This document shows positions 55,056-63,992 of a DNA stretch of 64,000 nucleotides, piece by piece. The stretch is from positions 2,976,001-3,040,000 of the forward strand of contig NZ_CP194171.1 in assembly GCF_050908845.1 (NCBI RefSeq), given 5' to 3'. Numbering within the stretch: position 1 is the stretch's first letter; every line of letters starts with the position of its first letter. The translations under genes were made by a program, and so were the position numbers. The notes beneath the pieces were generated by a model. That model saw nothing but the letters and a program-made list of their open reading frames with translations, was not told the origin of the DNA and did no database searches. This DNA comes from Marinobacterium_D sp050908845. GTDB lineage: Bacteria; Pseudomonadota; Gammaproteobacteria; Pseudomonadales; Balneatricaceae.

Positions 55056-55979
55056 TTAAACAGGCAGAGGCCCCGGTGTTTGCTGCCCGGCCTGTTCAGT
55101 CTCATCCAGCCAGAGCGCGTGAATACTGGTTGCCAGCGCCTGCAGTGCCACCTCGGTATTGCGCTGCTTCAGCATGACCAGGCTGAGGGCGATATCCGGC
55201 ACCTCGCCGGGCCAGCTGACGCCGTATCCTTCAGCGACGGCAGCCTCGGCATCCGAACGTTTTACCAGCGACATGCCGACGCCGGAGCGGATCAATGCCC
55301 GTATTGCATCCTCGGTGTCACACCAGACGATCTCGGTGGGCGGTCGTTTCCGATCATGGAACAGCCGCTCAAACAGCTGATAGATGGGGCAGTTTGGTGT
55401 GGTATAGACCCAGGGAAGCCGGGCAATTTCATCCAGTGATTTACCCTCGATGCGCTCCGCCCAGGCCCGGGGCGCAAGAATATGCATCGGCACCCGGCAC
55501 AGCTCGGTCACCTGCATATCCGCCGCATCACAGGGGCCGAACATAAAGCCCGCATCCAGCTGCTGCTGACGCAGTTCTTTCAGCACTTTGGCGGTACTGG
55601 TCTGCAGGAAATGGGCGACCAGTTGCGGGTGACGGGATGAGAGCAGCCGGAACAGCTCTCCGACCCGCATATACCCGAAGTCGGTATGGATGCCGATGCG
55701 CAGCTCCCCGACCAGCTCATCGCTCAGCTGCATCGCCTGCTGGGTAAACTGCTCCGCCTCACGCAGTGTACGTTGCGCCTGCTCGAACAGGCGCTGACCG
55801 GCCGGGGTCAGCAGCATCCCTTTCGGGGTACGGGAAAACAGCTGGACGCCGGTCTCCTCCTCCAACGCCTTTATCTGGGCACTGATGGCGGGCTGGCTGG
55901 TGAACAGCGCTGCGGAGGCACGGGTCAGGTTTCCCTCCTGAGCAACCTTGACGAAGGTTCGTAGATGATAGAGTTCCAT
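55056..55979 (-). CDS. LysR-family transcriptional regulator
   Basis: 307 aa. Helix-turn-helix LTRASAALFTSQPAISAQIKALE at about residues 18-40; the effector domain with GELRIGIHTDFG and LIRSGVGMSLVKRSD is normal. Divergent from the DUF1127 gene; the intergenic region holds nested dyads that may be its site. Effector unknown. Confidence 0.88.
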   Translation of the reverse strand: MELYHLRTFVKVAQEGNLTRASAALFTSQPAISAQIKALEEETGVQLFSRTPKGMLLTPAGQRLFEQAQRTLREAEQFTQQAMQLSDELVGELRIGIHTDFGYMRVGELFRLLSSRHPQLVAHFLQTSTAKVLKELRQQQLDAGFMFGPCDAADMQVTELCRVPMHILAPRAWAERIEGKSLDEIARLPWVYTTPNCPIYQLFERLFHDRKRPPTEIVWCDTEDAIRALIRSGVGMSLVKRSDAEAAVAEGYGVSWPGEVPDIALSLVMLKQRNTEVALQALATSIHALWLDETEQAGQQTPGPLPV

Positions 55980-56057
55980 GGCCGGCCTCCGTTACTTTGT
56001 ACTCATTAAACCATAGCCCCTCCTGCCGCACTCATCACAATTCCTGAAGCCCCCGTT

Positions 56058-56085
56058 CCGATTAAACGATTGGATCGAAAATCGG
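56058..56085. promoter_or_regulatory. Nested dyads between the LysR and DUF1127 genes
   Basis: Outer arms CCGATT and AATCGG with 16 bases between them, and an inner CGAT-tgg-ATCG (56068-56078). It lies 42 to 69 bases before the DUF1127 ATG, suitable for a LysR activator site. Confidence 0.5.
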
Positions 56086-56126
56086 CCCCTTCTTAAGCTG
56101 ATCTCAGCAATCAAAGGAGGTCCACC

Positions 56127-56348
56127 ATGAACACTCAGGTACAAGCGTTTAATCTCCAGTGCCGTGAAGAATCGCGGCCTGCCAGGACGATCAAGCTTGC
56201 GGATCTGTTCTCACGTCTTAAAGAATGGCACGCCCGGGCGCGGCAGAGACGCCAGCTGGCGACGCTGCCGCCGGAGATGCTCAAGGATATAGGCGTCAGC
56301 CGCACCGATGCGCTGAAAGAGGCAAACAAACCGTTCTGGAGATGCTGA
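56127..56348 (+). CDS. DUF1127 domain protein
   Basis: 73 aa, basic. The carboxyl part has the DUF1127 motif RLKEWHARARQRRQLATLPPEMLKDIGVSRTDALKEANKPFWR, given here only as family evidence: LATLPPEMLKDIGVSR is the signature. A very strong AAAGGAGG ribosome site lies before the ATG. Members regulate small-molecule or envelope functions in alphaproteobacteria; role here unknown. Confidence 0.88.
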   Translation: MNTQVQAFNLQCREESRPARTIKLADLFSRLKEWHARARQRRQLATLPPEMLKDIGVSRTDALKEANKPFWRC

Positions 56349-56458
56349 ACAGCCCGGATATGCTGCTCTGTCTCTCCGTTCAATTCGACGCACGCCTTTG
56401 CCGCCTGCGCCGCCCTGTGACATTGTTAATGTAGACGGGCAATGAAAGGCGGTTCAGC

Positions 56459-56956
56459 ATGAACGAGATAGAGCCTCAGATACGCAACGCAGTGCGTGGC
56501 CTGATCATCCGCGACGGCCACGCCCTGCTGCTGAAGAAAGATGGCTACGACACCGGCGGTGTTCGCTATGCACTGCCAGGCGGCGGCCAGGACCCGGGCG
56601 AGGCGTTGACCGACACGCTGCTCAGAGAGTGCGAGGAAGAGATCGGCTGCGCGGTGGTCGCCGGTGACCTGATCGCCGTGAAGGACTTTCTGAAACAGCG
56701 TGACACCGAGCCGGTGCGCTGGCGTCACGTGGTTGAGTTTCTGTTCGCCTGTGAGCTACCGGACGGCTACCGGCCGGGCAACGGTCCCGCGCCGGACAAG
56801 CACCAGGTGGATGTGGTCTGGATGCCGCTGGACAGGTTCAGCGAGATACAGCTGTTCCCGCAGTACCTCGGCGAACTGATTCCGCAACTTTGCCAGCAGC
56901 TGCTTTCACCCTATCAGGGACGCTTTGTGGACCCCGGGTTTACTGCGGACTCCTGA
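56459..56956 (+). CDS. NUDIX hydrolase
   Basis: 165 aa. The Nudix box reads GGGQDPGEALTD then RECEEEIG, all metal ligands present. Upstream QIRNAVRGLIIRDGHALLLKKDG and downstream VVEFLFACELPDGY are typical of nucleotide-pyrophosphate hydrolases. Target nucleotide not predictable. Its last 17 bases overlap the convergent FUSC gene. Confidence 0.92.
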   Translation: MNEIEPQIRNAVRGLIIRDGHALLLKKDGYDTGGVRYALPGGGQDPGEALTDTLLRECEEEIGCAVVAGDLIAVKDFLKQRDTEPVRWRHVVEFLFACELPDGYRPGNGPAPDKHQVDVVWMPLDRFSEIQLFPQYLGELIPQLCQQLLSPYQGRFVDPGFTADS

Positions 56957-58859
56957 TCAGTGCCGGCTGCTCCTGCAGCGCTTCCACCGCCAGCTGCAAC
57001 GGCTCGCGAATACCGGGCTCGGCATCCTTGAGGTCACTCAGCACCGCTTCAAGTGCCTGCCGCAAGGTTTCCGGTTCGGTCTGCAGGCGATCAAAACAGT
57101 GCAGCGCATAATTGGCGGACTGGTGCTCGGACTCGGCGCGCGCCTGCATCCCCCTCAGCTTGTGCAGCGCCAGCGTTGCCATCTCCAGGCGCAGCAGCAG
57201 GGTACCCCACTCGGCCGCCCGAAAGCGCTGGTTGCCAAGGGTGTCTGACCAGCGCACCAGATGAAACAGACGATGGAAGGTTCTGGCACGCCACAATTTA
57301 TGGCTGGATGGATCCTCCTCGGAGGCGGCCAGGCGACGCAGCTCATCCACCATCTGTGCCTTCAGCGTATCGATACGCCGGCCGGCGTTGGCCGGATAGA
57401 TCAGCAGATAGCCGGCCCAGGCGATCAGCGGTGCAGCGATCACCGCCAGACTCAGGATGACCGAGCTTTGCAGTGTGCCCTGCAGCGGTAGCCCCGGCTG
57501 CGACAGCAGCAGAAACACCATGTTGTAATCAAACCCGGTCCCGACCAGGCGACGGTGCGACATCAGCACCACACCCAGTCCGATAAACGGCCACATCAAC
57601 AGCACCTGCTGCAGCTCCGAGCCCGTATACGGCCAGACCACCCAGTGACAGATCAGCGCGGCGGCAGCGCCCATCACCTGTCCCGCAAACACGAAGCGCA
57701 TAATCCTGGCGGGGCTGTCGAAGGTGGATAATACGGTCGCCATCACCGAGACGCCCAGCAGCATGTAGGCACCAAACGCCTGCCCGCTTATAGCCCAGAC
57801 CAGCCCGACCGAGATCATCAGCGTGAACGCCCGGATACTTGCCTGGCGAGCGCCGATCCAGTCGCGATGCAGCACCAGCTGCGGCGACAGCTGATCGTCA
57901 GCCTCGTCGATCATCAACGGTTTGAGTTCGGCGTCCAACCCCTTCAGCAGGGTGTGCAGACGCGACAGCTCCGGCACCTTATTGATCGCCTCAAGCAGGG
58001 TCTCAAACTGGGCAGGAATCGCTGCCCCCGTCTCCCGTTTTTCCAGCAGTGCAATAAGCTTCTCCAGCCCATGCTCAACCTCGGTTGTGAGTGCCGCTTC
58101 CATACCACGGCGCCGCCAGAGCAGCACCGACACCAGCTCCGGTAACACCCGCCGGCACTGGCGCAGCCTTACCCGTGACAGCCCCGTATCGACCCCACGC
58201 ATCTCCAGCGCCAAATCCAGCCCGGCCATGCGTGATACCAGCGCATGGCGCTTCTCCAGCAGGGTTTCCGGGTTACCGTGCAGCACCGCATTGACGTGAC
58301 GCATCACCCCGGCGGTGAAATCGATGATCTGCAGCAGGTCGTCACGTGGCGCGGAACGGGCGGCAAAAAACCAGCTGATGGCGAAAGCAACGACTACGCC
58401 CGATAGCGCCGTTGCCATGCGATCAACCCCGAGCGAGAGGATCTGGTCATGGTGGGGAATATCCACCAGCGCGACCAGGGATGCGGAGTAACCGGCCAAT
58501 ATTGCGCCATAGGCAAGGAAGGAGCGCACCAGATGCCCGGCCAGCACACAGGCGGCCACCCAGCAGGAGAGCGTCAGGGAGAGCAGCAGAATATTGCCAC
58601 CGCACAGCAAAACGATCAGTACACCGACCACGGCGCCCAGTACCGTGCCACCCAGGCGCGCCAGGCCCTTGGCGACCAGCTGCCCCCGCGTCGGCAATGA
58701 CGCCGCCCATACGGTCATACCCGCCCACTGCGGATGGTCCAGCCCCAGGCCCCAGGCCAGAAGCACGGCCAAAGCCGCAGCGATGGCCGTGCGTAGCACA
58801 AAGCCGACACGCCCGGTATCGAAGCCAAGGCGGGAAAGGTAGCGGGTCAGGTCAATCAC
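56940..58859 (-). CDS. FUSC-family aromatic/fusaric acid efflux protein
   Basis: 639 aa with two sets of membrane helices around residues 15-165 and 345-490, separated by a soluble part, as in YccS/AaeB and fusaric acid resistance proteins. LGLDHPQWAGMTVWAASLPTRGQ near the start is the FUSC signature. GTG start overlaps the MarR stop as GTGA. No membrane-fusion partner gene is visible beside it. Confidence 0.88.
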   Translation of the reverse strand: MIDLTRYLSRLGFDTGRVGFVLRTAIAAALAVLLAWGLGLDHPQWAGMTVWAASLPTRGQLVAKGLARLGGTVLGAVVGVLIVLLCGGNILLLSLTLSCWVAACVLAGHLVRSFLAYGAILAGYSASLVALVDIPHHDQILSLGVDRMATALSGVVVAFAISWFFAARSAPRDDLLQIIDFTAGVMRHVNAVLHGNPETLLEKRHALVSRMAGLDLALEMRGVDTGLSRVRLRQCRRVLPELVSVLLWRRRGMEAALTTEVEHGLEKLIALLEKRETGAAIPAQFETLLEAINKVPELSRLHTLLKGLDAELKPLMIDEADDQLSPQLVLHRDWIGARQASIRAFTLMISVGLVWAISGQAFGAYMLLGVSVMATVLSTFDSPARIMRFVFAGQVMGAAAALICHWVVWPYTGSELQQVLLMWPFIGLGVVLMSHRRLVGTGFDYNMVFLLLSQPGLPLQGTLQSSVILSLAVIAAPLIAWAGYLLIYPANAGRRIDTLKAQMVDELRRLAASEEDPSSHKLWRARTFHRLFHLVRWSDTLGNQRFRAAEWGTLLLRLEMATLALHKLRGMQARAESEHQSANYALHCFDRLQTEPETLRQALEAVLSDLKDAEPGIREPLQLAVEALQEQPALIRSPQ

Positions 58860-59353
58860 CGTGTCGTCGTCTCCAGCGCCTGGTTCAGACGCGTTTCAAT
58901 GGTTTCAAAATAGTTAAGCATCTGCACCAGCGCCTCCCGATCAAGATTGCCCAGGGCTTCGTTCTCGGTACGCTGCAACAGCGCGTTGATCGTCTCAACC
59001 TGTGCGCGCCCCAGAGCCGTTAAATAGATACGCCGGGCACGCCGGTCTTCGGCGTCGACGCGCCGCTCCAGCAGGGATTTTTCCACCAGCAGATCGATCA
59101 GGCGAACCAGGGTCGACTTATCCAGCCCGGCACGGCTGGCGAGCTCTTTCTGGCTGATACCGTCACCGCTGCGGTAAAGATGCATCAGGGGAATCCAGGT
59201 CGCATCGCTGAGCCCGGCTTCGGCCAGTCGCAGGTCCACAAACCTGCGCCAATGACGCGCCAGGGAGACCAGCCGATAACCAAACACAGCCGCCGGCTCA
59301 TCCAACGCCCCACTGGCGTGGTTATCATCGTTCATAATCCAGCGCCCGGACAT
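58856..59353 (-). CDS. MarR-family transcriptional regulator
   Basis: 165 aa. Winged helix: LSDATWIPLMHLYRSGDGISQKELASRAGLDKSTLVRLIDLLVEKSLLERR in family terms, with the wing VDAEDRRARRIYLT carrying the DR...R motif. Whichever of two close ATGs (59353 or 59335) is used, a perfect dyad ends one base upstream of the first. Overlaps the FUSC gene, so it is a self-regulated efflux operon. I use 59353. Confidence 0.9.
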   Translation of the reverse strand: MSGRWIMNDDNHASGALDEPAAVFGYRLVSLARHWRRFVDLRLAEAGLSDATWIPLMHLYRSGDGISQKELASRAGLDKSTLVRLIDLLVEKSLLERRVDAEDRRARRIYLTALGRAQVETINALLQRTENEALGNLDREALVQMLNYFETIETRLNQALETTTR

Positions 59354-59354
59354 T

Positions 59355-59372
59355 TAGTTTGAATACAAACTA
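59355..59372. promoter_or_regulatory. Perfect dyad, probable MarR operator
   Basis: TAGTTTG-AATA-CAAACTA, 7-bp arms, one base before the MarR ATG. Its size and position fit MarR autorepression. Confidence 0.75.
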
Positions 59373-59514
59373 TTTAATCAAAACGCGCGGAGCTTTAACA
59401 ACGATGCTTTTTATAGGAATAGGTGAGTGATTTTCACTTGGGCAGATTTTGCCTTGAGGAAAGTTTTACGAAGCGACTCGGGGGGCTGATCAGCCCCCCG
59501 GCAAGGTTGGACGA

Positions 59515-59670
59515 TTAACTGCTGGCGTCTCGCGCCGCGCCGCTGATCGCCTCACCCGCTTTTTGCAGATCCTTGCCTGCGCCTTCAACGGTGGCACATC
59601 CGGCAAGGTAACCGCTGCCTGCCAGAATCAGCAGACAGCTCAGTAAGGAACCAAGAATTCCTTTACGCAT
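59515..59670 (-). CDS. Entericidin A/B-family lipoprotein, copy 1
   Basis: 51 aa. Signal peptide with lipobox YLAGCAT, then the entericidin motif TVEGAGKDLQKAGEAI. GAGGAG five bases before the ATG. Small membrane lipoproteins of this family are antidote or toxin-like peptides in enterobacteria. Lies in tandem with a paralogue 91 bases upstream. Confidence 0.88.
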   Translation of the reverse strand: MRKGILGSLLSCLLILAGSGYLAGCATVEGAGKDLQKAGEAISGAARDASS

Positions 59671-59761
59671 GGCAACTCCTCATGCAACTCCTGATAAAGT
59701 ACCGAGGAGATAATACCGCCGCCTGGACAACTTGGCTACGCGGCGGTTTGCATGAGACCGA

Positions 59762-59914
59762 TCAGTCCGCGTCTTCGGCCGCCTGTTCAATCTTTTGACC
59801 CGCTTTCTCGATATCCTTGCCGGCCCCTTCGATGGTATTGCAGCCAGACAGAACAGCGCCCGCGGAAAAGAGCAGCAGGAACGGGAACAGGGAGCTGATT
59901 GTGCGCTTTTTCAT
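59762..59914 (-). CDS. Entericidin A/B-family lipoprotein, copy 2
   Basis: 50 aa. Lipobox VLSGCNT and motif TIEGAGKDIEKAGQKIEQAAED, close to copy 1. GGAG eight bases before the ATG. No obvious promoter between the copies; whether they form an entericidin-type antidote and toxin pair cannot be told. Confidence 0.85.
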   Translation of the reverse strand: MKKRTISSLFPFLLLFSAGAVLSGCNTIEGAGKDIEKAGQKIEQAAEDAD

Positions 59915-59965
59915 CTTCGTTTCTCCGTTAACGAGTGTCCAGAAAGACTAGAAGCTGCGCTGCCT

Positions 59966-60916
59966 TTACGCCAATGAAGAGGGTACGGCCTGGGGCCAGC
60001 TACAGGCGATCCTGTTGCGGCCGTTTCGCTTGGCCTGATACAGCATGCGATCGGCCACCTCAAACAGCTGGGAGATATCTCCCCCCTCTTCCGGCGTTAT
60101 GCAGGCAACACCGGCACTGATCGTGACCATATTACCGGCGCTGGACGCGGGATGCAGGATCGCCAGATCCAGCACCTTACGCCGACAACGCTCGGCAATA
60201 TCCCGCGCCGCCTCACGCCCGGTATCTGGCAGCAGCAGCGCGAACTCCTCACCGCCGTAGCGGGCGAATAAATCGCTGGCACGACAGGCCACACCACCCA
60301 GTGCGCCGGCCACCTGGATCAGGCACTGATCACCCTGAAGATGACCACACTGGTCGTTGTAATCCTTGAAGTGGTCGATATCGACGATCACCAGAGACAG
60401 CGGCGTGCCGTTTCGCAGCGCCCGATTCCACTCCCGTTCCAGCGTCTGGTCATAGAGCCTTCGGTTCGCGATACCGGTCAGACCGTCCCGGTAGGAGAGC
60501 GCCTCCAGCTTGCGGTTGGCCTCTTGAAGCTCCTGCTCCATTTTCTTGCGCTCGGAGATATCAAACATAAATCCGACCAGCGCCTTGGTTTCCCCGTTTT
60601 CACGAATCACATGCACCACGTCGCGCACCCACACGTAGTTGCCGTCGGCTGTCAGGGCGCGATAGTCGGCTTCGTGATCGATACCTTCCTTGCTTTGCGA
60701 GATGCACAGGTTGGCGGTCTGCTCACGCTCGTCCTCATGGATACGGTCGATCCAGTCCTGGGCGGTCGCCCAGCTTTCCTGCGTCCAGCCCAGCAGTGCT
60801 TCGATCTGCGGACCTATGTATTCAAACTCCAGGGTTTCCCAATTGATCTTCCAGGGAATCGCCTTGGTAGACTCCAGTAACGTCTTGTATACAACCTCGT
60901 CATCCTTCATCGCCAT
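59966..60916 (-). CDS. PAS-GGDEF diguanylate cyclase
   Basis: 316 aa. PAS domain (about 20-130; YIGPQIEALLGW, YVWVRDVVHVIRENGETKALVGFMFDIS) joined by a helix to a GGDEF domain: DGLTGIANRR, VDIDHFKDYND, and the active GGEEF in FARYGGEEFALLLP. The RASD five residues before GGEEF is an inhibitory I-site, so product feedback is likely. No membrane segment. GGAG lies six bases before the ATG. Confidence 0.92.
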   Translation of the reverse strand: MAMKDDEVVYKTLLESTKAIPWKINWETLEFEYIGPQIEALLGWTQESWATAQDWIDRIHEDEREQTANLCISQSKEGIDHEADYRALTADGNYVWVRDVVHVIRENGETKALVGFMFDISERKKMEQELQEANRKLEALSYRDGLTGIANRRLYDQTLEREWNRALRNGTPLSLVIVDIDHFKDYNDQCGHLQGDQCLIQVAGALGGVACRASDLFARYGGEEFALLLPDTGREAARDIAERCRRKVLDLAILHPASSAGNMVTISAGVACITPEEGGDISQLFEVADRMLYQAKRNGRNRIACSWPQAVPSSLA

Positions 60917-61056
60917 CGCGAGCTCCGTCTATTTCGGTTATATCCTGCTGCACCTGTCGTTCGGTCTGGCGCTTTCACCAGTAACAACAGCAATCCAGGC
61001 AGAATACAATAAAGTCGCCATATGATGACAGATAAATAGAGGATAACGAACAGCGG

Positions 61057-61323
61057 TTATCTCAACTGGCTGTCTTTACTGCCACGCCGATTATAGCCAC
61101 TCGTCTGTTTCTGGGCGGCCTCAAGCTCGCTCTGGCAGCGTATACAGATCTGCACACCGGGCACGGCCTGCCGCCGCGCTTCCGGGATGGGCGCGTCGCA
61201 TTCCTCGCAATGGGTTGCACTCTCGCCATGCGGCAGACGGCTGCGTGCAAGATTCACCGCATCATCCACACTGGCATCGATCTGCTCCTGGACGCCGCCG
61301 TCCTTTGACCAACCACCTGCCAT
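61057..61323 (-). CDS. DksA/TraR-type zinc-finger protein (YbiI-like)
   Basis: 88 aa. Carboxyl zinc finger with four cysteines (CEEC and CIRC, 17 residues between), as in the YbiI/TraR family; short amino-terminal helix (VQEQIDASVDDAVNLARSRLP). ATG at 61323 with AGGAGA five bases upstream. May act on RNA polymerase; not tested. Confidence 0.88.
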   Translation of the reverse strand: MAGGWSKDGGVQEQIDASVDDAVNLARSRLPHGESATHCEECDAPIPEARRQAVPGVQICIRCQSELEAAQKQTSGYNRRGSKDSQLR

Positions 61324-61386
61324 AAGTCTCTCCTGCAACGATTACTTCTACCCACAATGCTAACCGCTAACCAAGCGCGGCCCGTG

Positions 61387-62301
61387 TCAGACAGCGACAG
61401 CCAAATCGTCAGTATCACCCGTACCAAACCATTCCACCAGATAGTCGATGAACACCCGCGCCTTGGTTGGCAGGTATCGGTTGGGCAGGTAAAGCGCATA
61501 GATGCTGGCCGACGGTGAGCTGTAGTCCTGCAACACCGGCTCTAGCCGCCCCGCCCTGATCGCCGCGCCAACAATCGTTGACGAGAGCATCACCACACCC
61601 AGCCCACCCAGCGCCGCCTCCAGCATGGAGTTCACATTGTTCACCTTGAAACGTCCCTGGACCGCCACACCCTGACTCCCCGCGTCATTACTGAAGTACC
61701 AGAGATTGAACTCGGGATTCGGCAGATACTGCACACAGTTGTGGCTCTCCAGCTCCTGCGGGTGTTGCGGTCGGCCGTGGCGATCCCAGTATTGCGGCGA
61801 TGCGCAGACTATCCGATGAGTACGGTGCAACAGCCGCGCCGATAACTGTTGCGGTGGCTGCAGCGTCACCCGGATCGCTACGTCGACGCCTTCGTCGGCC
61901 AGATCCACGCGCCGGTCGGAAAGGTCCAGGTCCACCTCCAGTTCCGGGTAACGGTGCATGAACCCAACCAGCGCACGGCTCAGCTGGCTGGACCCGACAC
62001 TGACCGGAGCCGTGACCCTCAGCAGACCTCTTGGCTCCTCCTGCAGATGCGCAACGGAGGCCTCCGCCGCCCGCGCTTCGTTCACCACGCGGCGACAATG
62101 CTGGTAAAACACCCGCCCCGCTTCGGTCAGGCTCAGCCGACGCGTGGTGCGGTTAAGCAACCGCGCGCCGAGCGCGGCTTCAAGAGCGCCAACCCGTTTG
62201 CTGACCACCGGGGTGGAGATCTCCAGCGCCCGCGCCGCTGCTGTAAATCCAGAATGCTCAACGACAGCAGCAAACACAGCCATATCGTCCAGAGAGATCA
62301 T
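61387..62301 (-). CDS. LysR-family transcriptional regulator
   Basis: 304 aa. Helix-turn-helix SGFTAAARALEISTPVVSKRVGALE at about residues 17-41; effector domain with VTAPVSVGSSQL and LGGLGVVMLSSTIVGAAI, like the AaeR/DmlR group. Divergent from an EamA carrier gene, its likeliest target. Confidence 0.88.
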   Translation of the reverse strand: MISLDDMAVFAAVVEHSGFTAAARALEISTPVVSKRVGALEAALGARLLNRTTRRLSLTEAGRVFYQHCRRVVNEARAAEASVAHLQEEPRGLLRVTAPVSVGSSQLSRALVGFMHRYPELEVDLDLSDRRVDLADEGVDVAIRVTLQPPQQLSARLLHRTHRIVCASPQYWDRHGRPQHPQELESHNCVQYLPNPEFNLWYFSNDAGSQGVAVQGRFKVNNVNSMLEAALGGLGVVMLSSTIVGAAIRAGRLEPVLQDYSSPSASIYALYLPNRYLPTKARVFIDYLVEWFGTGDTDDLAVAV

Positions 62302-62406
62302 CCGCCCACCATTACATAATTTGTAGAAATAATAATTTTCAATAAAGGCAGATTATAACTCTTGAAGAAACTGTTAGCCTGTGCGATCGATTCGAGGAGA
62401 CCATCC

Positions 62407-63348
62407 ATGACCCAGCGTTCGATCTGGCCTGCAATTTTGCTTCTGTTGCTTACCACCTGCTCCTGGGGCGGGATGTTTCCGGTCGCAAAACCGATGCTTG
62501 AGTCCATGGATCCCTTTACCCTGACACTGATCCGGTTTGTACCGACATCCGCCGGCCTGCTGCTGATTCTGTTTTGCGTGGAGGGCCGGCAGGCCTTCCG
62601 CTTTGACGGACGCCTGTTGCGGCTGATCTTCCTGGGCACCCTCGGCTTCGCCTGCTTCAATCTGCTGGCGTTCAACGGTCTGCAGAATACAAAACCGGAG
62701 CACGGCGCCGTGATCATGGCGACACAGCCGATGATCGCGGTACTGATCACCTGGATTTACCGGGGCCTGAGGCCGGGCACATTTACACTGGCCAGCATAG
62801 GCACCGCCTTTGCCGGTGTCTTCCTGGTGATTACCGGGGGGGATATCGAGCGAGCCTTTGGTGGCGGCAAGGTGCTCTGGGACCTGCTGTTCTTTGCCGG
62901 TGCCACCTGCTGGGTCTGTTACACTCTGGGGGCGCAGTCGTTTCACGACTGGTCACCCCTGAGGTACACCGCCATCACGTCGCTGTTTGGTACCTGCAGC
63001 ATCGCCGCTATCACCCTTGGGTTGGTCGCGGCCGATCAGGTATCCCTGCCGGAATGGAGCACGCTGGTGGAGATGCGCTGGCAGTTTGCCTACCTGATTC
63101 TGCCGACCGGTATCATGGCGGTACTGTTCTGGAACACCGGCATCAAAATGCTGGGGCCGATCAACGGCGTCCTGTTTATCAACTTCGTCCCGGTCTCCGC
63201 CTTTACTATCGGCATCATCCAGGGCCACAGCATCACCGCGGCGGAAGTCACCGGCGCCGGGCTGGTGATGGCTGCGCTGATCGCCAATAACCTCTACGTA
63301 CGCTCCCGTATCCGGCACAGTTTGGACAGTTCACCGACCGCCAACTAA
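62407..63348 (+). CDS. EamA/DMT family transporter
   Basis: 313 aa, ten membrane segments. Start repeat TTCSWGGMFPVAKPMLESMDPFTLTLIRF and second repeat PTGIMAVLFWNTGIKMLGPINGVLFINFVPV are EamA-like. ATG at 62407 follows GAGGAG; a longer frame from 62362 has no ribosome site. Probably controlled by the divergent LysR gene. Confidence 0.88.
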   Translation: MTQRSIWPAILLLLLTTCSWGGMFPVAKPMLESMDPFTLTLIRFVPTSAGLLLILFCVEGRQAFRFDGRLLRLIFLGTLGFACFNLLAFNGLQNTKPEHGAVIMATQPMIAVLITWIYRGLRPGTFTLASIGTAFAGVFLVITGGDIERAFGGGKVLWDLLFFAGATCWVCYTLGAQSFHDWSPLRYTAITSLFGTCSIAAITLGLVAADQVSLPEWSTLVEMRWQFAYLILPTGIMAVLFWNTGIKMLGPINGVLFINFVPVSAFTIGIIQGHSITAAEVTGAGLVMAALIANNLYVRSRIRHSLDSSPTAN

Positions 63349-63425
63349 AGGGGGGCTCCTTACTGGTCAGGAAGGGACGGCCGTCCTTCAGGACAGGCTA
63401 CCCCCCCTGCCAGTAACCTGGCAGA

Positions 63426-63590
63426 TCACCCCAGCCCGAACGCACTTTGCGCGCCTTCAACTACCATCCCCGTGCCGATAACCGCTACGATCAGCCCCAT
63501 CATCCGGGCTATCCGCCGCGTCGTCTTTTAATCTTGGTCACTGGTGAGGACAAGAAAGATCGGGACATTGGCGACCGTCAGGAATGAAAG
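63426..63590 (-). pseudogene. MarC/NAAT-family remnant with internal deletion
   Basis: In one frame on the minus strand the sequence reads FLTVANVPIFLVLT (like the start of MarC proteins), then a stop at 63528-63530, then ARMMGLIVAVIGTGMVVEG and a stop, like the MarC end. The roughly 150-residue middle is gone. It looks like the leftover of a deleted gene. Confidence 0.65.
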
Positions 63591-63614
63591 TGCAGTACAT
63601 ACGATGTACTGCAC
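63590..63614. promoter_or_regulatory. 25-bp perfect palindrome
   Basis: GTGCAGTACAT-acg-ATGTACTGCAC, 11-bp arms. It borders the marC remnant and lies 36 bases past the yjdM stop. It could be a leftover operator of the lost gene or a terminator-like stem; there is no T run. Confidence 0.65.
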
Positions 63615-63650
63615 AATATCGCTACGGGGCTGAATGGAAAAGCGGCGGGA

Positions 63651-63992
63651 TCAGGCTTTTTTCACGAACTCGGACTTCAGCATCATCGGGCCGATACCAT
63701 CGACCTTGCAGTCGATGTTGTGATCGCCATCCACCAGGCGGTTGATTTTCACCTTGGTGCCCACCTTGATGGTGGATGATGAGCCTTTTACCTTCAGGTC
63801 CTTGATCAGCGTAACGTTATCGCCATCGGCCAGTTCGTTGCCATTGGCATCGCGAACCACCAGCACATCTTCAGCATCTTCCGCCGGCTCATTGGCAGAC
63901 CACTCATGACCACAGGACGGGCACACAAACAGCCCCTGATCTTCGTAGGTGTAATCAGCAGCGCAGCTGGGGCAAGCGGGATAATCAGCCAT
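63651..63992 (-). CDS. yjdM: YjdM/PhnA-family zinc-ribbon protein
   Basis: 113 aa. Amino-terminal zinc ribbon with two CxxC pairs (CPSC, CPSCGHEW), then the PhnA domain DANGNELADGDNVTLIKDLKVKG and VGTKVKINRLVDGDHNIDCKVDG. Often annotated PhnA, although no phosphonate role is established for this family. ATG at 63992 is near the window edge. Confidence 0.93.
   Translation of the reverse strand: MADYPACPSCAADYTYEDQGLFVCPSCGHEWSANEPAEDAEDVLVVRDANGNELADGDNVTLIKDLKVKGSSSTIKVGTKVKINRLVDGDHNIDCKVDGIGPMMLKSEFVKKA

Larger units (their letters stand above)
63349..63650. other. 302-bp gap before yjdM
   Basis: Holds an inverted repeat TTACTGG...CCAGTAA next to the EamA stop (63360-63418), the marC remnant (63426-63590) and a 25-bp palindrome (63590-63614). 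No intact gene. Confidence 0.6.
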
